Positions 1 through 8,043 are shown, numbered from the stretch's first letter. The stretch is 64,000 nucleotides of DNA from Paenibacillus naphthalenovorans (GCF_900099895.1 NZ_FNDY01000006.1:1-64000); one strand, 5' to 3'. A program made the numbers and translations. The notes: a model not told the origin generated them from the sequence alone.

Positions 1-89
1 TTACTTAAAAAACATATACACAACATATTAACACTGGGTGCATAATTTAAATTAACAGAGAACCATTATACTGATAACAAGTTAGTGTA

Positions 90-371
90 AATGAAATTAC
101 ATTGATTGACATTCTTGGCACAGAAACCGATGATGTCGTGGATAAAGTACAGTTGAAGATTGAAAAATCGAAAATTTACCGAAACCTCGATATATTGGAT
201 GAACGGGAGCGGGAAGTGGTTGTCGGCCGCTTCGGACTCGAGGCTGGAGGAGAGGAACGTACGCAGCGCGAAATTGCCAAGGAGTTGGGCATATCGCGTT
301 CTTATGTATCGCGGATCGAGAAGCGGGCATTGATGAAGCTGTATCATGAGTTTTATAAACAGAAACGGTGA
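90..371 (+). pseudogene. sigK: C-terminal part of sporulation sigma factor SigK (region 4 only)
   Basis: The frame is open from position 78 and ends with TGA at 369-371. The product matches, from memory, the last ~90 residues of SigK/SigE-type sporulation sigma factors: an IDILGTE start, the [14 protein letters not shown] segment, the region 4.2 helix-turn-helix [20 protein letters not shown], and a natural C-terminus ending in FYKQKR. Regions 2 and 3, which bind core RNA polymerase and the -10 element, are absent. Frame stops precede position 78, and the DNA to the left is AT-rich. The natural C-terminus and the terminator right after it suggest a clean 3' half rather than random decay. In several sporulators sigK is split by an intervening element (skin) that is excised in the mother cell, and this could be the SpoIIIC-like half. 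Simple truncation is the alternative. Any start codon here (TTG at 102) may not be used. Confidence 0.75.
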
Positions 372-394
372 AGGAAGGGGTTGCCCTTCCTTTT
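371..394 (+). terminator. Rho-independent terminator after the sigK fragment
   Basis: A 9-bp stem (AAGGAAGGG at 371-379 with CCCTTCCTT at 384-392) with a 4-base loop is followed by T residues. It sits directly on the stop codon of the sigma-K fragment. Confidence 0.8.
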
Positions 395-410
395 AATGTT
401 GCACTTATAT

Positions 411-447
411 ATTGTCGCGAATTGAGAAGCAAGCGTTAATGAAGTTG
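411..447 (+). pseudogene. Relic of a second sigma-factor C-terminus
   Basis: Positions 415-447 read SRIEKQALMKL. This is the same helix as [11 protein letters not shown] in the sigma-K fragment ~100 bases upstream, with many matching bases. The frame is not open upstream and runs into unrelated codons up to TAG at 481. It is a short decayed copy of a sigE/sigK-type 3' end, from a duplication or a paralogue. Confidence 0.55.
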
Positions 448-473
448 ATTACAAAGCGCGGATTCTCACCACA

Positions 474-637
474 AAGCTGGTAGAAAGCGCCATCGATAAA
501 GCGAGTCACCTTTCTCCGCTTACCAAGCGCTTATCGAGTTAAACTACGGTTGCGCGTCCATTTCTCAGGTTGATTCCGCTGTGTTCGATGCCTTATCCCA
601 AGATTCCTATTTATTGCTGAGAAAGCTCATGTCCTGA
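474..637 (+). other. Possible decayed coding fragments, unidentified
   Basis: Two short frames abut here: one ends with TAA at 540-542, and one is open from 536 to TGA at 635-637. The second gives a protein-like 33-residue stretch containing QVDSAVFDALSQDSYLLLRK. No start codon with a ribosome binding site is seen. The stretch is followed by a good terminator, which suggests the 3' end of a former gene. I do not recognise the family. Confidence 0.3.
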
Positions 638-654
638 TACATGGGCTTTTTTCC
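623..654 (+). terminator. Rho-independent terminator
   Basis: The stem AAGCTCATGT (623-632) pairs with ACATGGGCTT (639-648, one G-T pair) and runs into a T-rich tail. It closes off the debris upstream of the next promoter. Confidence 0.75.
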
Positions 655-692
655 CCTTTGGCCCAAATAACTGGTAACAGCCGAATACCGAA

Positions 693-721
693 TTGACTAA
701 AGATAAAAAATGAAATACAAT
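693..721 (+). promoter_or_regulatory. Sigma-A type promoter for the 159-residue protein gene
   Basis: TTGACT at 693-698 and TACAAT at 716-721 are separated by 17 bases. The gene starts 52 bases downstream. Confidence 0.65.
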
Positions 722-750
722 AAATTAGTGATTCAGTTAATTACTAATTT
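722..750. promoter_or_regulatory. Inverted repeat overlapping the transcription start (candidate operator)
   Basis: AAATTAGT (722-729) and ACTAATTT (743-750) are perfect 8-base inverted arms separated by 13 bases. They directly follow the -10 box, so a dimeric repressor bound here would block initiation. Confidence 0.45.
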
Positions 751-773
751 AGTAACAGAAAGAAGGAAACAAA

Positions 774-1253
774 ATGAAAATTCCTACTACGTTAAAACAT
801 AAGCCTGTTGTCGTTTCTGAAAACTATGAGCAGGTTGACGGTCGACTTGCCGGAAATACAGATGCGAAAGGTCTTTCCTTGGGATTAGCTCAGTGGAACG
901 ATAGGGGAAAGGTCGATATTTCTGCGAAAGTATGGAGATATACAGGGGAAAAATGGTCGCGGCAATCCGAGGAGCTGCCTCTCCATCGCGTTCTTGATCT
1001 GTCTATTCTGATTTGCCGCTCCTTGGCGCATTTCCGCGAAGCCTACAGATACGAGCATCTATATGATCCGCATAATCCTGTCATCGACAGGGTTGGTCTG
1101 CAGGGGGATGCTATGACTGTGGCTGTTTGTACGGACAATGAAAAAATCAATGAAGATATCAAACTGTTCAGTCAAGCCCTGAGTGATGATGATGAGCTGA
1201 TCGGTGAAAGGCTGCGCACGTTATCAAGAATGTTGAAGGAAATGGGGTATTAA
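774..1253 (+). CDS. Uncharacterised 159-residue protein (possibly DUF6530-like)
   Basis: This is an intact small cytosolic protein with no signal peptide or membrane segment. The ATG at 774 is preceded by AGAAGGAAAC, which fits a ribosome binding site. The sequence is rich in charged residues and has an N-terminal half with many aromatic residues (WRYTGEKW) and a helical, acidic C-terminal half. I cannot assign a function. The family name is a weak recollection of similar Bacillales proteins. It has its own promoter and a palindrome over the start site, so it is likely a single-gene regulated unit. It is also the only intact gene between stretches of gene debris at 90-640 and 1256-1840. Confidence 0.75.
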   Translation: MKIPTTLKHKPVVVSENYEQVDGRLAGNTDAKGLSLGLAQWNDRGKVDISAKVWRYTGEKWSRQSEELPLHRVLDLSILICRSLAHFREAYRYEHLYDPHNPVIDRVGLQGDAMTVAVCTDNEKINEDIKLFSQALSDDDELIGERLRTLSRMLKEMGY

Positions 1254-1255
1254 AG

Positions 1256-1404
1256 CTGTTTTCCAATCCTTATGTTCGAACCATTACTCTTTCACGGGTA
1301 TTGTTACAGTCGGAATTTGGATTCGAAACTATGCTGTTCTTCTTTATGTCACCCAGCTAACAAATAATAACCCGGTGTACGTATCGCTTATTTCAGTCGC
1401 CGAA
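1256..1404 (+). pseudogene. Relic of the N-terminus of an MFS transporter
   Basis: Beginning at 1256 the frame reads LFSNPYVRTITLSRVLLQ, a typical N-terminus of Bacillales MFS permeases. A frameshift near 1300 moves to a second frame reading VGIWIRNYAVLLYVTQLTNN and continuing to LISVAE at ~1404. The rest of the ~400-residue transporter is missing and the sequence changes to an RND-pump fragment. Frameshift plus truncation mark it as dead. Confidence 0.7.
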
Positions 1405-1840
1405 CACCATCACGCGCAACGAAGGCAGGATGGTCGTCGACATTAATGACGACATCACCACAAAAGATGTAGCGAAGGCATCCTCCGATCTTGAGGCAAA
1501 AATCGAAGACTTGGAGAAACCGGCGGACGTTGAAGTCAAATTCGGCGGCGTTACGGAACAGATCAACGAAACCTTTACCCAACTGGGTCTCGCGATGGCA
1601 GCCGCCGTTGCGATTATGTTCTCGCTCCCGTTTACGGTTATCGGTGGTCTTGTCGGACTTTTCGTCACGGGGGAGACGCTCAGTGTATCGGCCATGATGG
1701 GGGCGCTTATGCTGATCGGTATCGTAGTCACGAATGCTATCGTGCTGCTTTTGATCGTGCCTGTCGTTTATGAGTTCCTGATGAAACTCAGCGGCAAGAG
1801 TAAACGGAGATACCGTCTATCCATGGATGGCTCGGGTTAA
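1397..1840 (+). pseudogene. Relic of an RND efflux pump (AcrB/SwrC-like) with internal deletions
   Basis: From 1397 the frame reads SPNTITRNEGR and then RND periplasmic-domain-like and C-terminal sequence: SLPFTVIGGLVGLFVTGETL, SVSAMMGALMLIGIVVTNAI and LLIVPVVYEFLMK. The real family is about 1000 residues. Here the predicted membrane helices are joined by at least two in-frame deletions: one between AMAAAVAIM and SLPF, and one between VTNAIVLL and LIVPVV where several helices should lie. An ATG at 1430 leaves a 136-residue frame open, but no ribosome binding site supports it. It joins the MFS relic at a micro-overlap (~1397-1404). Confidence 0.75.
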
Positions 1841-1909
1841 TTGTAAGGGAACAGGATGGATAAAGGGGAAAGTCTGTACTTTCTTGAAGTTCAATTTTTC
1901 GTGATTTAC

Positions 1910-1934
1910 AGCCACTGCCAGTGGCTTTTTTTTG
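1910..1934 (+). terminator. Rho-independent terminator in the 1841-2173 gap
   Basis: AGCCAC (1910-1915) pairs with GTGGCT (1921-1926), followed by a long T run. The remainder of the 333-base gap before the next gene holds no recognisable gene. Confidence 0.75.
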
Positions 1935-2109
1935 TTTGGCTACAAGTTCGGAGACTTACGTCTTATCCATTGAAATCGACATGTATCGTCTAATCGTTCC
2001 AGAAGCTTGTTCAGGGTGCGCTCGAGCGCCTACGGTTTGATATATTTTGCACCGGCATGAGTTTATAAATTGTTAATAGTTTCTTTAGAAGGATTCAATA
2101 AGCCCTGAT

Positions 2110-2136
2110 TATAATGAAAGGTAAGGAAACGTTTCC
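2110..2136. promoter_or_regulatory. Possible -10 box followed by a 12-bp palindrome
   Basis: TATAAT lies at 2110-2115 without a convincing -35 box. The perfect palindrome GGAAACGTTTCC at 2125-2136 follows just downstream, where a repressor or activator might bind to control the 2174 gene. Weak evidence. Confidence 0.35.
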
Positions 2137-2173
2137 CCAAGATGAAATAAAAGATAAATAAAGGAGATCCGAA

Positions 2174-3448
2174 ATGAAACTTAGTAAAAATGCGATGACT
2201 GTCCTCTCATTTACGATCGGAGCGTGTGTCTTTATCTCCACAGCCTTTGCCGATATGGCGCTTGGCTCAGGCTATGACCGGTTTAAAGGTTCAATAAAAA
2301 ATACCGCGGCGCAGATGGAGAAGGGATTGAACAACTACACCATCGAGGCGCTGTACACGCTGAAGGATAACGATCAAACCTTGCTTCAGGCTTCCCACTT
2401 CAATAAAATCGATAATGAAAAGCAAGTTTTTGAAAGCTCGGGTAAGATTCAAAAATCAAATGGCGAAACATCAACGGAATATTCGTATTCCGACCAGAAG
2501 CTTTCGATTTGGAAAAGCGGAACGGAAGACAAATATTATGTGACGGAATACCCCGACGATCTCAACAGGAAAATAGGGAACAGGTTTACCAATCCGTTTA
2601 ACGAGAAGGGGGCGCCGGAGGTCGAAAAGATCGTTGACGCCATCGTCGGCACTTTGAAGGACTATGTGCAGGCTGAAGAAAGACCAGAGGGCGGACGAGT
2701 ATACTCGGGAAGCTTGTCTGAGGCGCAGGTGCCTGCCGTAGTCAATGCCGTCTCTTCCTTCGGTATAAAGCAGTTTATCAGCTCCCAAAGCCGCGCGGAT
2801 AAAAATTTGAAGCTGCCGGTTATTGATAGCGATGTTTTTGTTAAAAAGATTTCGGGCACGGCCGTTGAAAACAAAGCGGGATTATTGGAAAATGTAACGG
2901 GCGATGTGTTTCTTTCCGGGAAAGACAAAAACGGAGTCCAGCATAATTTATCGCTGAGCGTGGTTCTCAAGCTATCCGACATTGGAAATACGAAAATTAC
3001 AAAGCCTGATCTGACAGGCGCAAACGTCGAGAAAGTGAGCCATTCCAGCGGATTTAGCAGCAAGTATGTGGGGAAATATAAAAATAACATCGTCCTCGAG
3101 AAAAACGGCAAATTCGTGAAAATCGGCGAGAGAATCCTTGAAATCACGAGCGTGGAAAATAATAAAGTGACGGGCAAATACTACGAAACTGTGAAGCCCG
3201 GATTCGAGTCCGACTATCCTGACAAATATAACTTTAATTTTGAATATAATCCGGACCAATCAAAGGCGATGTCCTTCTTTACTTATACCAATTCCAAAGG
3301 CGAGCAGGAAAACGGGCAGCTTCATCCGAGCAGCTCCGGTAAAATTTATCTCGACCTGAACATAGAAATCCTGGACGAAAACTCGTATAGATCCAATGCA
3401 AGTCACCCGTATTTCGACGGGGAATTTGACCGCGTATTTGAAGAGTAA
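2174..3448 (+). CDS. Secreted protein of unknown function beside an ABC/two-component operon
   Basis: A 424-residue protein with an N-terminal signal peptide (positive MKLSKN, then a hydrophobic stretch to about residue 24, AFA cleavage-like). There is no lipobox and no further membrane segment. The mature part is rich in Lys, Asn and Ser and looks like a beta-rich extracellular protein. The region 305-390 has repeated aromatic/charged patterns such as KYKNNIVLEKNGKFVKIGER. A good AAGGAG site precedes the ATG. It lies upstream, same strand, of an ABC transporter and sensor kinase/regulator pair, so it may be a surface accessory or ligand-binding partner of that system. I do not recognise the family. 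Confidence 0.8.
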   Translation: MKLSKNAMTVLSFTIGACVFISTAFADMALGSGYDRFKGSIKNTAAQMEKGLNNYTIEALYTLKDNDQTLLQASHFNKIDNEKQVFESSGKIQKSNGETSTEYSYSDQKLSIWKSGTEDKYYVTEYPDDLNRKIGNRFTNPFNEKGAPEVEKIVDAIVGTLKDYVQAEERPEGGRVYSGSLSEAQVPAVVNAVSSFGIKQFISSQSRADKNLKLPVIDSDVFVKKISGTAVENKAGLLENVTGDVFLSGKDKNGVQHNLSLSVVLKLSDIGNTKITKPDLTGANVEKVSHSSGFSSKYVGKYKNNIVLEKNGKFVKIGERILEITSVENNKVTGKYYETVKPGFESDYPDKYNFNFEYNPDQSKAMSFFTYTNSKGEQENGQLHPSSSGKIYLDLNIEILDENSYRSNASHPYFDGEFDRVFEE

Positions 3449-3455
3449 TCGAAAG

Positions 3456-3496
3456 GCTGTCCCTGAAGTGAACTTGAACTTCACTTCAGGGACAGC
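3456..3496 (+). terminator. Perfect 17-bp hairpin between the secreted protein and the ABC transporter
   Basis: GCTGTCCCTGAAGTGAA (3456-3472) is an exact inverted repeat of 3480-3496 with a 7-base loop. No T run follows, so it may be a partial terminator, an mRNA-stabilising structure or a processing site, rather than a full stop. Confidence 0.6.
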
Positions 3497-3525
3497 TATG
3501 TCATTTGTATTGGGGGATGTTATCT

Positions 3526-4251
3526 TTGACAAAAGCGATTGAAATCACAGACCTTACCAAAGTATATAAAAACGGCCGGGGAATCAGCGATTTGAATTTG
3601 GAAGTCGATCAAGGCGATATCTTCGGTTTTTTGGGACCAAACGGCGCGGGGAAGACGACCGCTATGAAAATGATGGCGGGACTCATGAAGCCGGACCGCG
3701 GCGACGTGAAGATTTTCGGCGCCAGCATTGTAGAGGACTATGTCAATGCGATGAAGCATGTGGGGTGTATTATCGAGACGGCGGAGTCGTATCCTTATTT
3801 AACGGCAAACGAAAACCTGAAGCTGTTTGCCAGGTTTTATCCGCAGGTGGACCAGCAAAGAATCGACGAATGTCTTGAAATCACCGGCATGTTAAAATAT
3901 AAAAATGAAAAATCGAGAAAGTTCTCGCTTGGGATGAAACAAAGGCTTGGGGTAGCGGCAGCGATTCTTTCGAGGCCAAAGTTGTTAATATTGGACGAGC
4001 CCTTAAACGGACTTGATGTCGAGGGTATGCTGGATATGCGGAGGATGATCAAGCGGCTTGCCGAGGAAGAAGGAACCACGTTCTTTATTTCCAGCCACCT
4101 GATCCATGATGTCGAGCTGACCTGCACCCGGATCGGAGTGGTTTACGGCGGAAAGCTGGTCAATGTGGAATATACCCATAATATCCTTTCCAATTATTCG
4201 TCACTTGAAAATTATTTTGTTAGCGAGGTGGACCGGAATGGCAGGGTTTAA
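3526..4251 (+). CDS. ABC transporter ATPase, BcrA family
   Basis: This is a 241-residue ATP-binding subunit of a bacitracin/lantibiotic-type exporter. It carries Walker A GPNGAGKTT, signature SLGMKQR, Walker B LLILDEPLNGLD and the switch histidine in SSHLIHD. I choose TTG at 3526 because it is preceded by GGGGGA at good spacing and gives the usual start MTKAIEITDLTKVY. A longer frame from 3505 lacks this support. The gene overlaps the permease gene by 14 bases. Together they resemble the BcrAB-type pairs controlled by a neighbouring two-component system that answer antimicrobial peptides. The substrate is inferred only. Confidence 0.9.
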   Translation: MTKAIEITDLTKVYKNGRGISDLNLEVDQGDIFGFLGPNGAGKTTAMKMMAGLMKPDRGDVKIFGASIVEDYVNAMKHVGCIIETAESYPYLTANENLKLFARFYPQVDQQRIDECLEITGMLKYKNEKSRKFSLGMKQRLGVAAAILSRPKLLILDEPLNGLDVEGMLDMRRMIKRLAEEEGTTFFISSHLIHDVELTCTRIGVVYGGKLVNVEYTHNILSNYSSLENYFVSEVDRNGRV

Positions 4252-4990
4252 GGCTGCATTTATCAATGAAACCGTCAAGCTGTTGAAAAAGAAAAAAATG
4301 ATTGCGGCCGCCACTTTATCCATTCTTGCCGTGGTGATCGGACAAGTTGCCGTTACGGCAATTAAGCATGGTCTTGGATTAAGAGTTGTAGGCAGCACCG
4401 AATTTCCTTTGGTGGTTCTATCGATGTTTTCTTATACGATCCTGCCTCTTTTTGCAACCTTTGTGGCCATCGATATGTTTAACGGCGAATTTTCGTCAAA
4501 TACAATGAAAATCACGCTCACCAGGCCTGTTTCCAGATTCGGTGTATTCAGCGCGAAGGTTTTGAATTTAGCCGTGTTCATTGCTGTAAACCTGCTGTTT
4601 GTGATGATTCTTTCTTTGCTTGCCGGGTTTATATTTAATCCTTCGTCCGCCAGCCTGACGGGAATCGTAAGGGTCGTTTTGTCTTATGTCACAACGTTTT
4701 TTCCTGTTTTTGTATTTGGTCTTCTCGTGGTATTGCTGTCCAATATCCTTCGGGGCGGACTGGCGGTTTTTTTTCTCTCGATCATTATTTTTATCGGGTT
4801 TAACTTTTTAGGCATCGTTTTTTCCAATTTTTCGAGTTTCTTTATTACCTCCATGTTTGACTGGTATACGCTTTGGATTTCGGAAACGGTCAACGGTTTT
4901 AAAATTTTCCGCCAGATCCTGATCATGTCGGGCTGTGGTATAATGTTATTTACAGCGGGTTATTATTTGTTTGACCGCAAGGATATATAG
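4238..4990 (+). CDS. ABC transporter permease, BcrB/ABC-2 type
   Basis: A 250-residue membrane protein with six hydrophobic segments (first near residues 22-40, last near 225-245), the usual size for a BcrB-like subunit. The start at 4238 (MAGFKAAFINE) follows GAGGTGGACCGG and lies inside the end of the ATPase gene, implying translational coupling. It contains the ABC-2 style segment MFNGEFSSNTMKITLTRPVS after the second helix. It should form the channel with the upstream ATPase. The sensor kinase gene begins 14 bases after its stop. Confidence 0.88.
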   Translation: MAGFKAAFINETVKLLKKKKMIAAATLSILAVVIGQVAVTAIKHGLGLRVVGSTEFPLVVLSMFSYTILPLFATFVAIDMFNGEFSSNTMKITLTRPVSRFGVFSAKVLNLAVFIAVNLLFVMILSLLAGFIFNPSSASLTGIVRVVLSYVTTFFPVFVFGLLVVLLSNILRGGLAVFFLSIIIFIGFNFLGIVFSNFSSFFITSMFDWYTLWISETVNGFKIFRQILIMSGCGIMLFTAGYYLFDRKDI

Positions 4991-5004
4991 AAAGGTATCT
5001 CCAA

Positions 5005-6438
5005 ATGCAATTAACCAAACGCTTTTTTATGATGAATGCGCTGACCGTGCTGGTTTCCATTGCATTAACCGTTCTGGCTGTCATCATATTCGTTGCAGCT
5101 TATACGAAAGTGCTTGGTCCGGAAGCGGATATCGACGATTTCAAAAGGATCTTTGAAGTCCGATCAGGGATCGGCGAGATCAAGAGGGGGGCGCAGACCC
5201 TAGAGTTCGAACAACTGCTTGATAAATCCTATCAGCAGGAGCTGTCCGATCGGGTTAAGGCTTTGGGGGCGAATGCCGTTATTTTGAAAAACAGAGAGGT
5301 TGTATATACCACAAAAAAGTTTAATGCCATCGACATTGAAAAAAGCTTGATGTTGTCCGATAATATGCCCAATCTTGATACTTTGGAGCTGGAGGGCAAA
5401 ACCTATATGTTTGCCAGAGCGGACTACAGCCTTCAATCGGGAGATAAGGGCGTTTTGCTGCTGCTTGCGCCGATCAAGCTGAAAACGGGCTTTTACCTGT
5501 TTCTCGGCATCTTTACGGTCAGCTTTTTTATTCTTTCTTTTTTGATCATGAACTTTTGGGTTTCCTACCGGTTCTCCCGCGGCATCATTACACCGATCGC
5601 CAGGCTGAGAGATGCCGCCGTTAAAATTAGTGAGGGCGATTTAAGCTTCGGGATTGCGGAGGAAGGCGAGGGAGAGGTCAGGGAACTGTGCAGGACGCTG
5701 GAGTTCATGAGGATTAAGCTGAAGGAGTCTGTTTATCTGCAGCAGAAATACGATGAAAACAGGAAATTTTTGATATCCAGCATCTCTCACGACTTAAAGA
5801 CCCCTGTGACTTCCATTAAAGGATATATCGAAGGCATTATCGACGGGGTAGCCAACACACCGGACAAAATGGAGGAATACCTGGAAACGGCACGATCAAA
5901 GGCGATGCTGGTGAACGCCATGATTGACGATCTTCTTTTGTACTCCAAGCTGGATTTGAACCAAATCCCTTATCATTTTGAAAAAACAAATCTGGAGCAG
6001 TACTTCGAGGATTGCGTGTTTGACCATCGCTATGAATATGAAAAGGCGAATATCAAACTGGCGCTGATCAGTGAATTGAAGGAGCCCGTCTATGTGTTAA
6101 TCGATAGGGAAAGGTTGAAACGGGTCATTCAAAACATTCTCGATAATTCTAGGAAGTATATGGAAAAGGTTAACGGACAGGTGGATATTATTTTAAGGGA
6201 AACCCGGACATCCGCTATCATAGAAATCAGAGACAATGGAAAAGGAATACCCGAGGTTGACCTTCCCCATATTTTTGAACGATTTTACCGTGCGGATCCG
6301 TCTAGAAAGAGTGTGGACGGCAGCGGCCTTGGGCTGGCTATTGCCAAACAAATTGTGGAAGGCCATGAAGGAAAGATCTGGGTCAGAAGCACTGTAGGAG
6401 AAGGAACCCGCATGATGATATCTCTGAAAAAGTATTAG
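5005..6438 (+). CDS. Sensor histidine kinase
   Basis: A 477-residue kinase with a membrane helix at about 13-34, an extracellular loop of about 130 residues, and a second helix near 165-188. A HAMP linker and a HisKA domain follow, with the phosphoacceptor in SSISHDLKTPVTSIKGY. The HATPase domain shows N-box NILDNSRKY, G1 DNGKGIP, F-box FERFYRAD and G2 GSGLGLAIAK. All catalytic motifs are intact. It is followed after 17 bases by its response regulator and preceded by the BcrAB-like transporter, so it probably senses the transporter's substrate or the envelope stress it causes. Confidence 0.92.
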   Translation: MQLTKRFFMMNALTVLVSIALTVLAVIIFVAAYTKVLGPEADIDDFKRIFEVRSGIGEIKRGAQTLEFEQLLDKSYQQELSDRVKALGANAVILKNREVVYTTKKFNAIDIEKSLMLSDNMPNLDTLELEGKTYMFARADYSLQSGDKGVLLLLAPIKLKTGFYLFLGIFTVSFFILSFLIMNFWVSYRFSRGIITPIARLRDAAVKISEGDLSFGIAEEGEGEVRELCRTLEFMRIKLKESVYLQQKYDENRKFLISSISHDLKTPVTSIKGYIEGIIDGVANTPDKMEEYLETARSKAMLVNAMIDDLLLYSKLDLNQIPYHFEKTNLEQYFEDCVFDHRYEYEKANIKLALISELKEPVYVLIDRERLKRVIQNILDNSRKYMEKVNGQVDIILRETRTSAIIEIRDNGKGIPEVDLPHIFERFYRADPSRKSVDGSGLGLAIAKQIVEGHEGKIWVRSTVGEGTRMMISLKKY

Positions 6439-6455
6439 CATTTTTGGAGGTTACG

Positions 6456-7154
6456 ATGAAAAAAAAGATATTGATTGTTGAGGACGATCAAAGCATAGCC
6501 AATCTGCAAAAGGATTATCTGGTGCTGAGCGGCTTTTCCGTGAAGATCGTCAATAGCGGAACGGACGGTTTGAAAGCTCTGGAGGAGGAAACGTTTGACC
6601 TCATCATTCTGGATATTATGCTGCCGGGGATGGATGGATTCGAGGTTTTGAAAACGATCCGCGAGAAGGAGGATATTCCCGTGCTGCTGGTATCGGCCAG
6701 GGCGGAGGAAATTTATAAAATTAACGGTTTTGGCCTTGGCGCGGACGATTATATTACAAAACCCTTCAGCTCCGGCGAGCTGGTGGCCCGGGTTAACGCT
6801 CATCTAAACAAGTTTGAACGGATGAAAGAACGGTTCGGCCATGTTGACGAAGGCGGCAAGATCCGGGTCAGGGGGCTGGAGATCCAGAAGGAGGCCAGAA
6901 GGGTTTTTGTGAACGGGAAAGAAGTAACGTTGGCTCATAAGGAATTCGACCTGCTTCTGTTTCTTCTGCAAAATGCCAACCGGGTATTTGGCAAGGAAGA
7001 GCTGTTTGAACGGATTTGGGGGATGGATGCGCTTGGCGATGCGTCCACGGTTACGGTACACATCGCCCGGATCAGGGAGAAAATCGAGGAGAACCCGTCC
7101 AAGCCTCAATATATAGGTACGGTCTGGGGATCCGGGTACCGGTTTATAGTTTGA
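6456..7154 (+). CDS. OmpR/PhoB-family response regulator
   Basis: A 232-residue regulator. The receiver domain has the acidic pair EDD, the phosphorylation site in LDIMLPGMDG and the conserved lysine in DDYITKPF. The C-terminal winged helix carries LAHKEFDLLLFLLQNANRVF and TVHIARIREKIE. The start is ATG 6456 after TTGGAGGT. A TTG at 6444 is in frame but sits on the ribosome binding site. It pairs with the kinase gene just upstream and very likely controls the secreted-protein/ABC operon. Confidence 0.93.
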   Translation: MKKKILIVEDDQSIANLQKDYLVLSGFSVKIVNSGTDGLKALEEETFDLIILDIMLPGMDGFEVLKTIREKEDIPVLLVSARAEEIYKINGFGLGADDYITKPFSSGELVARVNAHLNKFERMKERFGHVDEGGKIRVRGLEIQKEARRVFVNGKEVTLAHKEFDLLLFLLQNANRVFGKEELFERIWGMDALGDASTVTVHIARIREKIEENPSKPQYIGTVWGSGYRFIV

Positions 7155-7248
7155 CAAACGACGGTCCCCGCTTTAACAGGCGGCCTCCTCCCGCCCCCGC
7201 TGATTTTTGCCGGGCCGGTTTAATGGCTTGGCCGCAAATTCCCATATG

Positions 7249-7539
7249 CTAATACCGTCTTTTCAAACTTATTATCGTCATAGCATAAGACACGACAACG
7301 AATGCAAATAAACAAGTGAAGGCAAACGTATATTGTTCTCCATTTAGCGGCACGATCGTATTGATCATAAAAATAACCAAATAGCCTAACAAAAATGAAA
7401 AATAAACGACTATTCCTGCCATACCCAATATTTTATCCCCTCTTTCGTCTCCCCCTTCCTTTTTAATGAAATACGCTGAAAAGATGACCGCGGCAAGTCC
7501 GATAAAAGATAAAATGATACCGATAAGAGTAAACATCAT
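7249..7539 (-). CDS. Small membrane protein with three predicted helices, unknown function
   Basis: A 96-residue hydrophobic protein with segments at about 2-24, 42-60 and 70-90, and a charged loop KKEGGDERGDKI after the first helix. Its ATG lies in the stop region of the HTH gene (ATGA overlap) behind GAGGAG, so the two are co-translated. Such HTH/small-membrane-protein pairs are common in Firmicutes and often act as autoregulated stress or envelope modules. The exact job is unknown. Confidence 0.75.
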   Translation of the reverse strand: MMFTLIGIILSFIGLAAVIFSAYFIKKEGGDERGDKILGMAGIVVYFSFLLGYLVIFMINTIVPLNGEQYTFAFTCLFAFVVVSYAMTIISLKRRY

Positions 7540-7763
7540 GATTTCTCCTCGACTAATTCGTATTGAAAAACTTCCTGCAGCTCTTTATCAAAAACAAATG
7601 AAATCTCAAAGGCTAAAATCAGGGATGGATTATAGCGATTGGCTTCAATAGAAGCGATGGTTTGTCTCGAAACTCCGACTTTTTTGGCTAAATCTTGCTG
7701 TGTCCACTTTTTTTCAGCTCTTAGCACGTTTAGTTTATTATATAGTCTGCCGTTTTTCTGCAT
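7536..7763 (-). CDS. Small XRE-family DNA-binding protein
   Basis: A 75-residue protein that is almost entirely a Cro/C1-type helix-turn-helix: KLNVLRAEKKWTQQDLAKKV, then GVSRQTIASIEANRYNPSL. It has an acidic C-terminus. The start codon follows AAAGGAGGCG at good spacing. It belongs to the YozG-like single-domain group that is usually found beside a small membrane protein, as here. It probably represses its own two-gene operon. Confidence 0.9.
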   Translation of the reverse strand: MQKNGRLYNKLNVLRAEKKWTQQDLAKKVGVSRQTIASIEANRYNPSLILAFEISFVFDKELQEVFQYELVEEKS

Positions 7764-7937
7764 ATTCGATTTATCGCCTCCTTTGGTGTATATGGTAATT
7801 TATTTTTGACATTTTGTAAACTATTTTTAACTTTTTACCTAAAGGCCTCCAATATCAAGAAGTGCGGGGGACGGTTTATATCCGACTGCCATCGGGTGGA
7901 ATCATTCATTGGTATGGGGTTTCCACGATGTGAGAGC

Positions 7938-7967
7938 TTGTCCAGATATCGTTTTATTTAATATAAT
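7938..7967 (+). promoter_or_regulatory. Promoter candidate upstream of yeeI
   Basis: TTGTCC (7938-7943) and TATAAT (7962-7967) with an 18-base spacer lie about 75 bases before the gene. Confidence 0.5.
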
Positions 7968-8043
7968 ATAATTGAAGAGAGAATCCGTATGGCTTGTTTT
8001 GCTGCAAGCTGGAATAAAGTACAAAAAAGAAAGCAGGTAAAAC

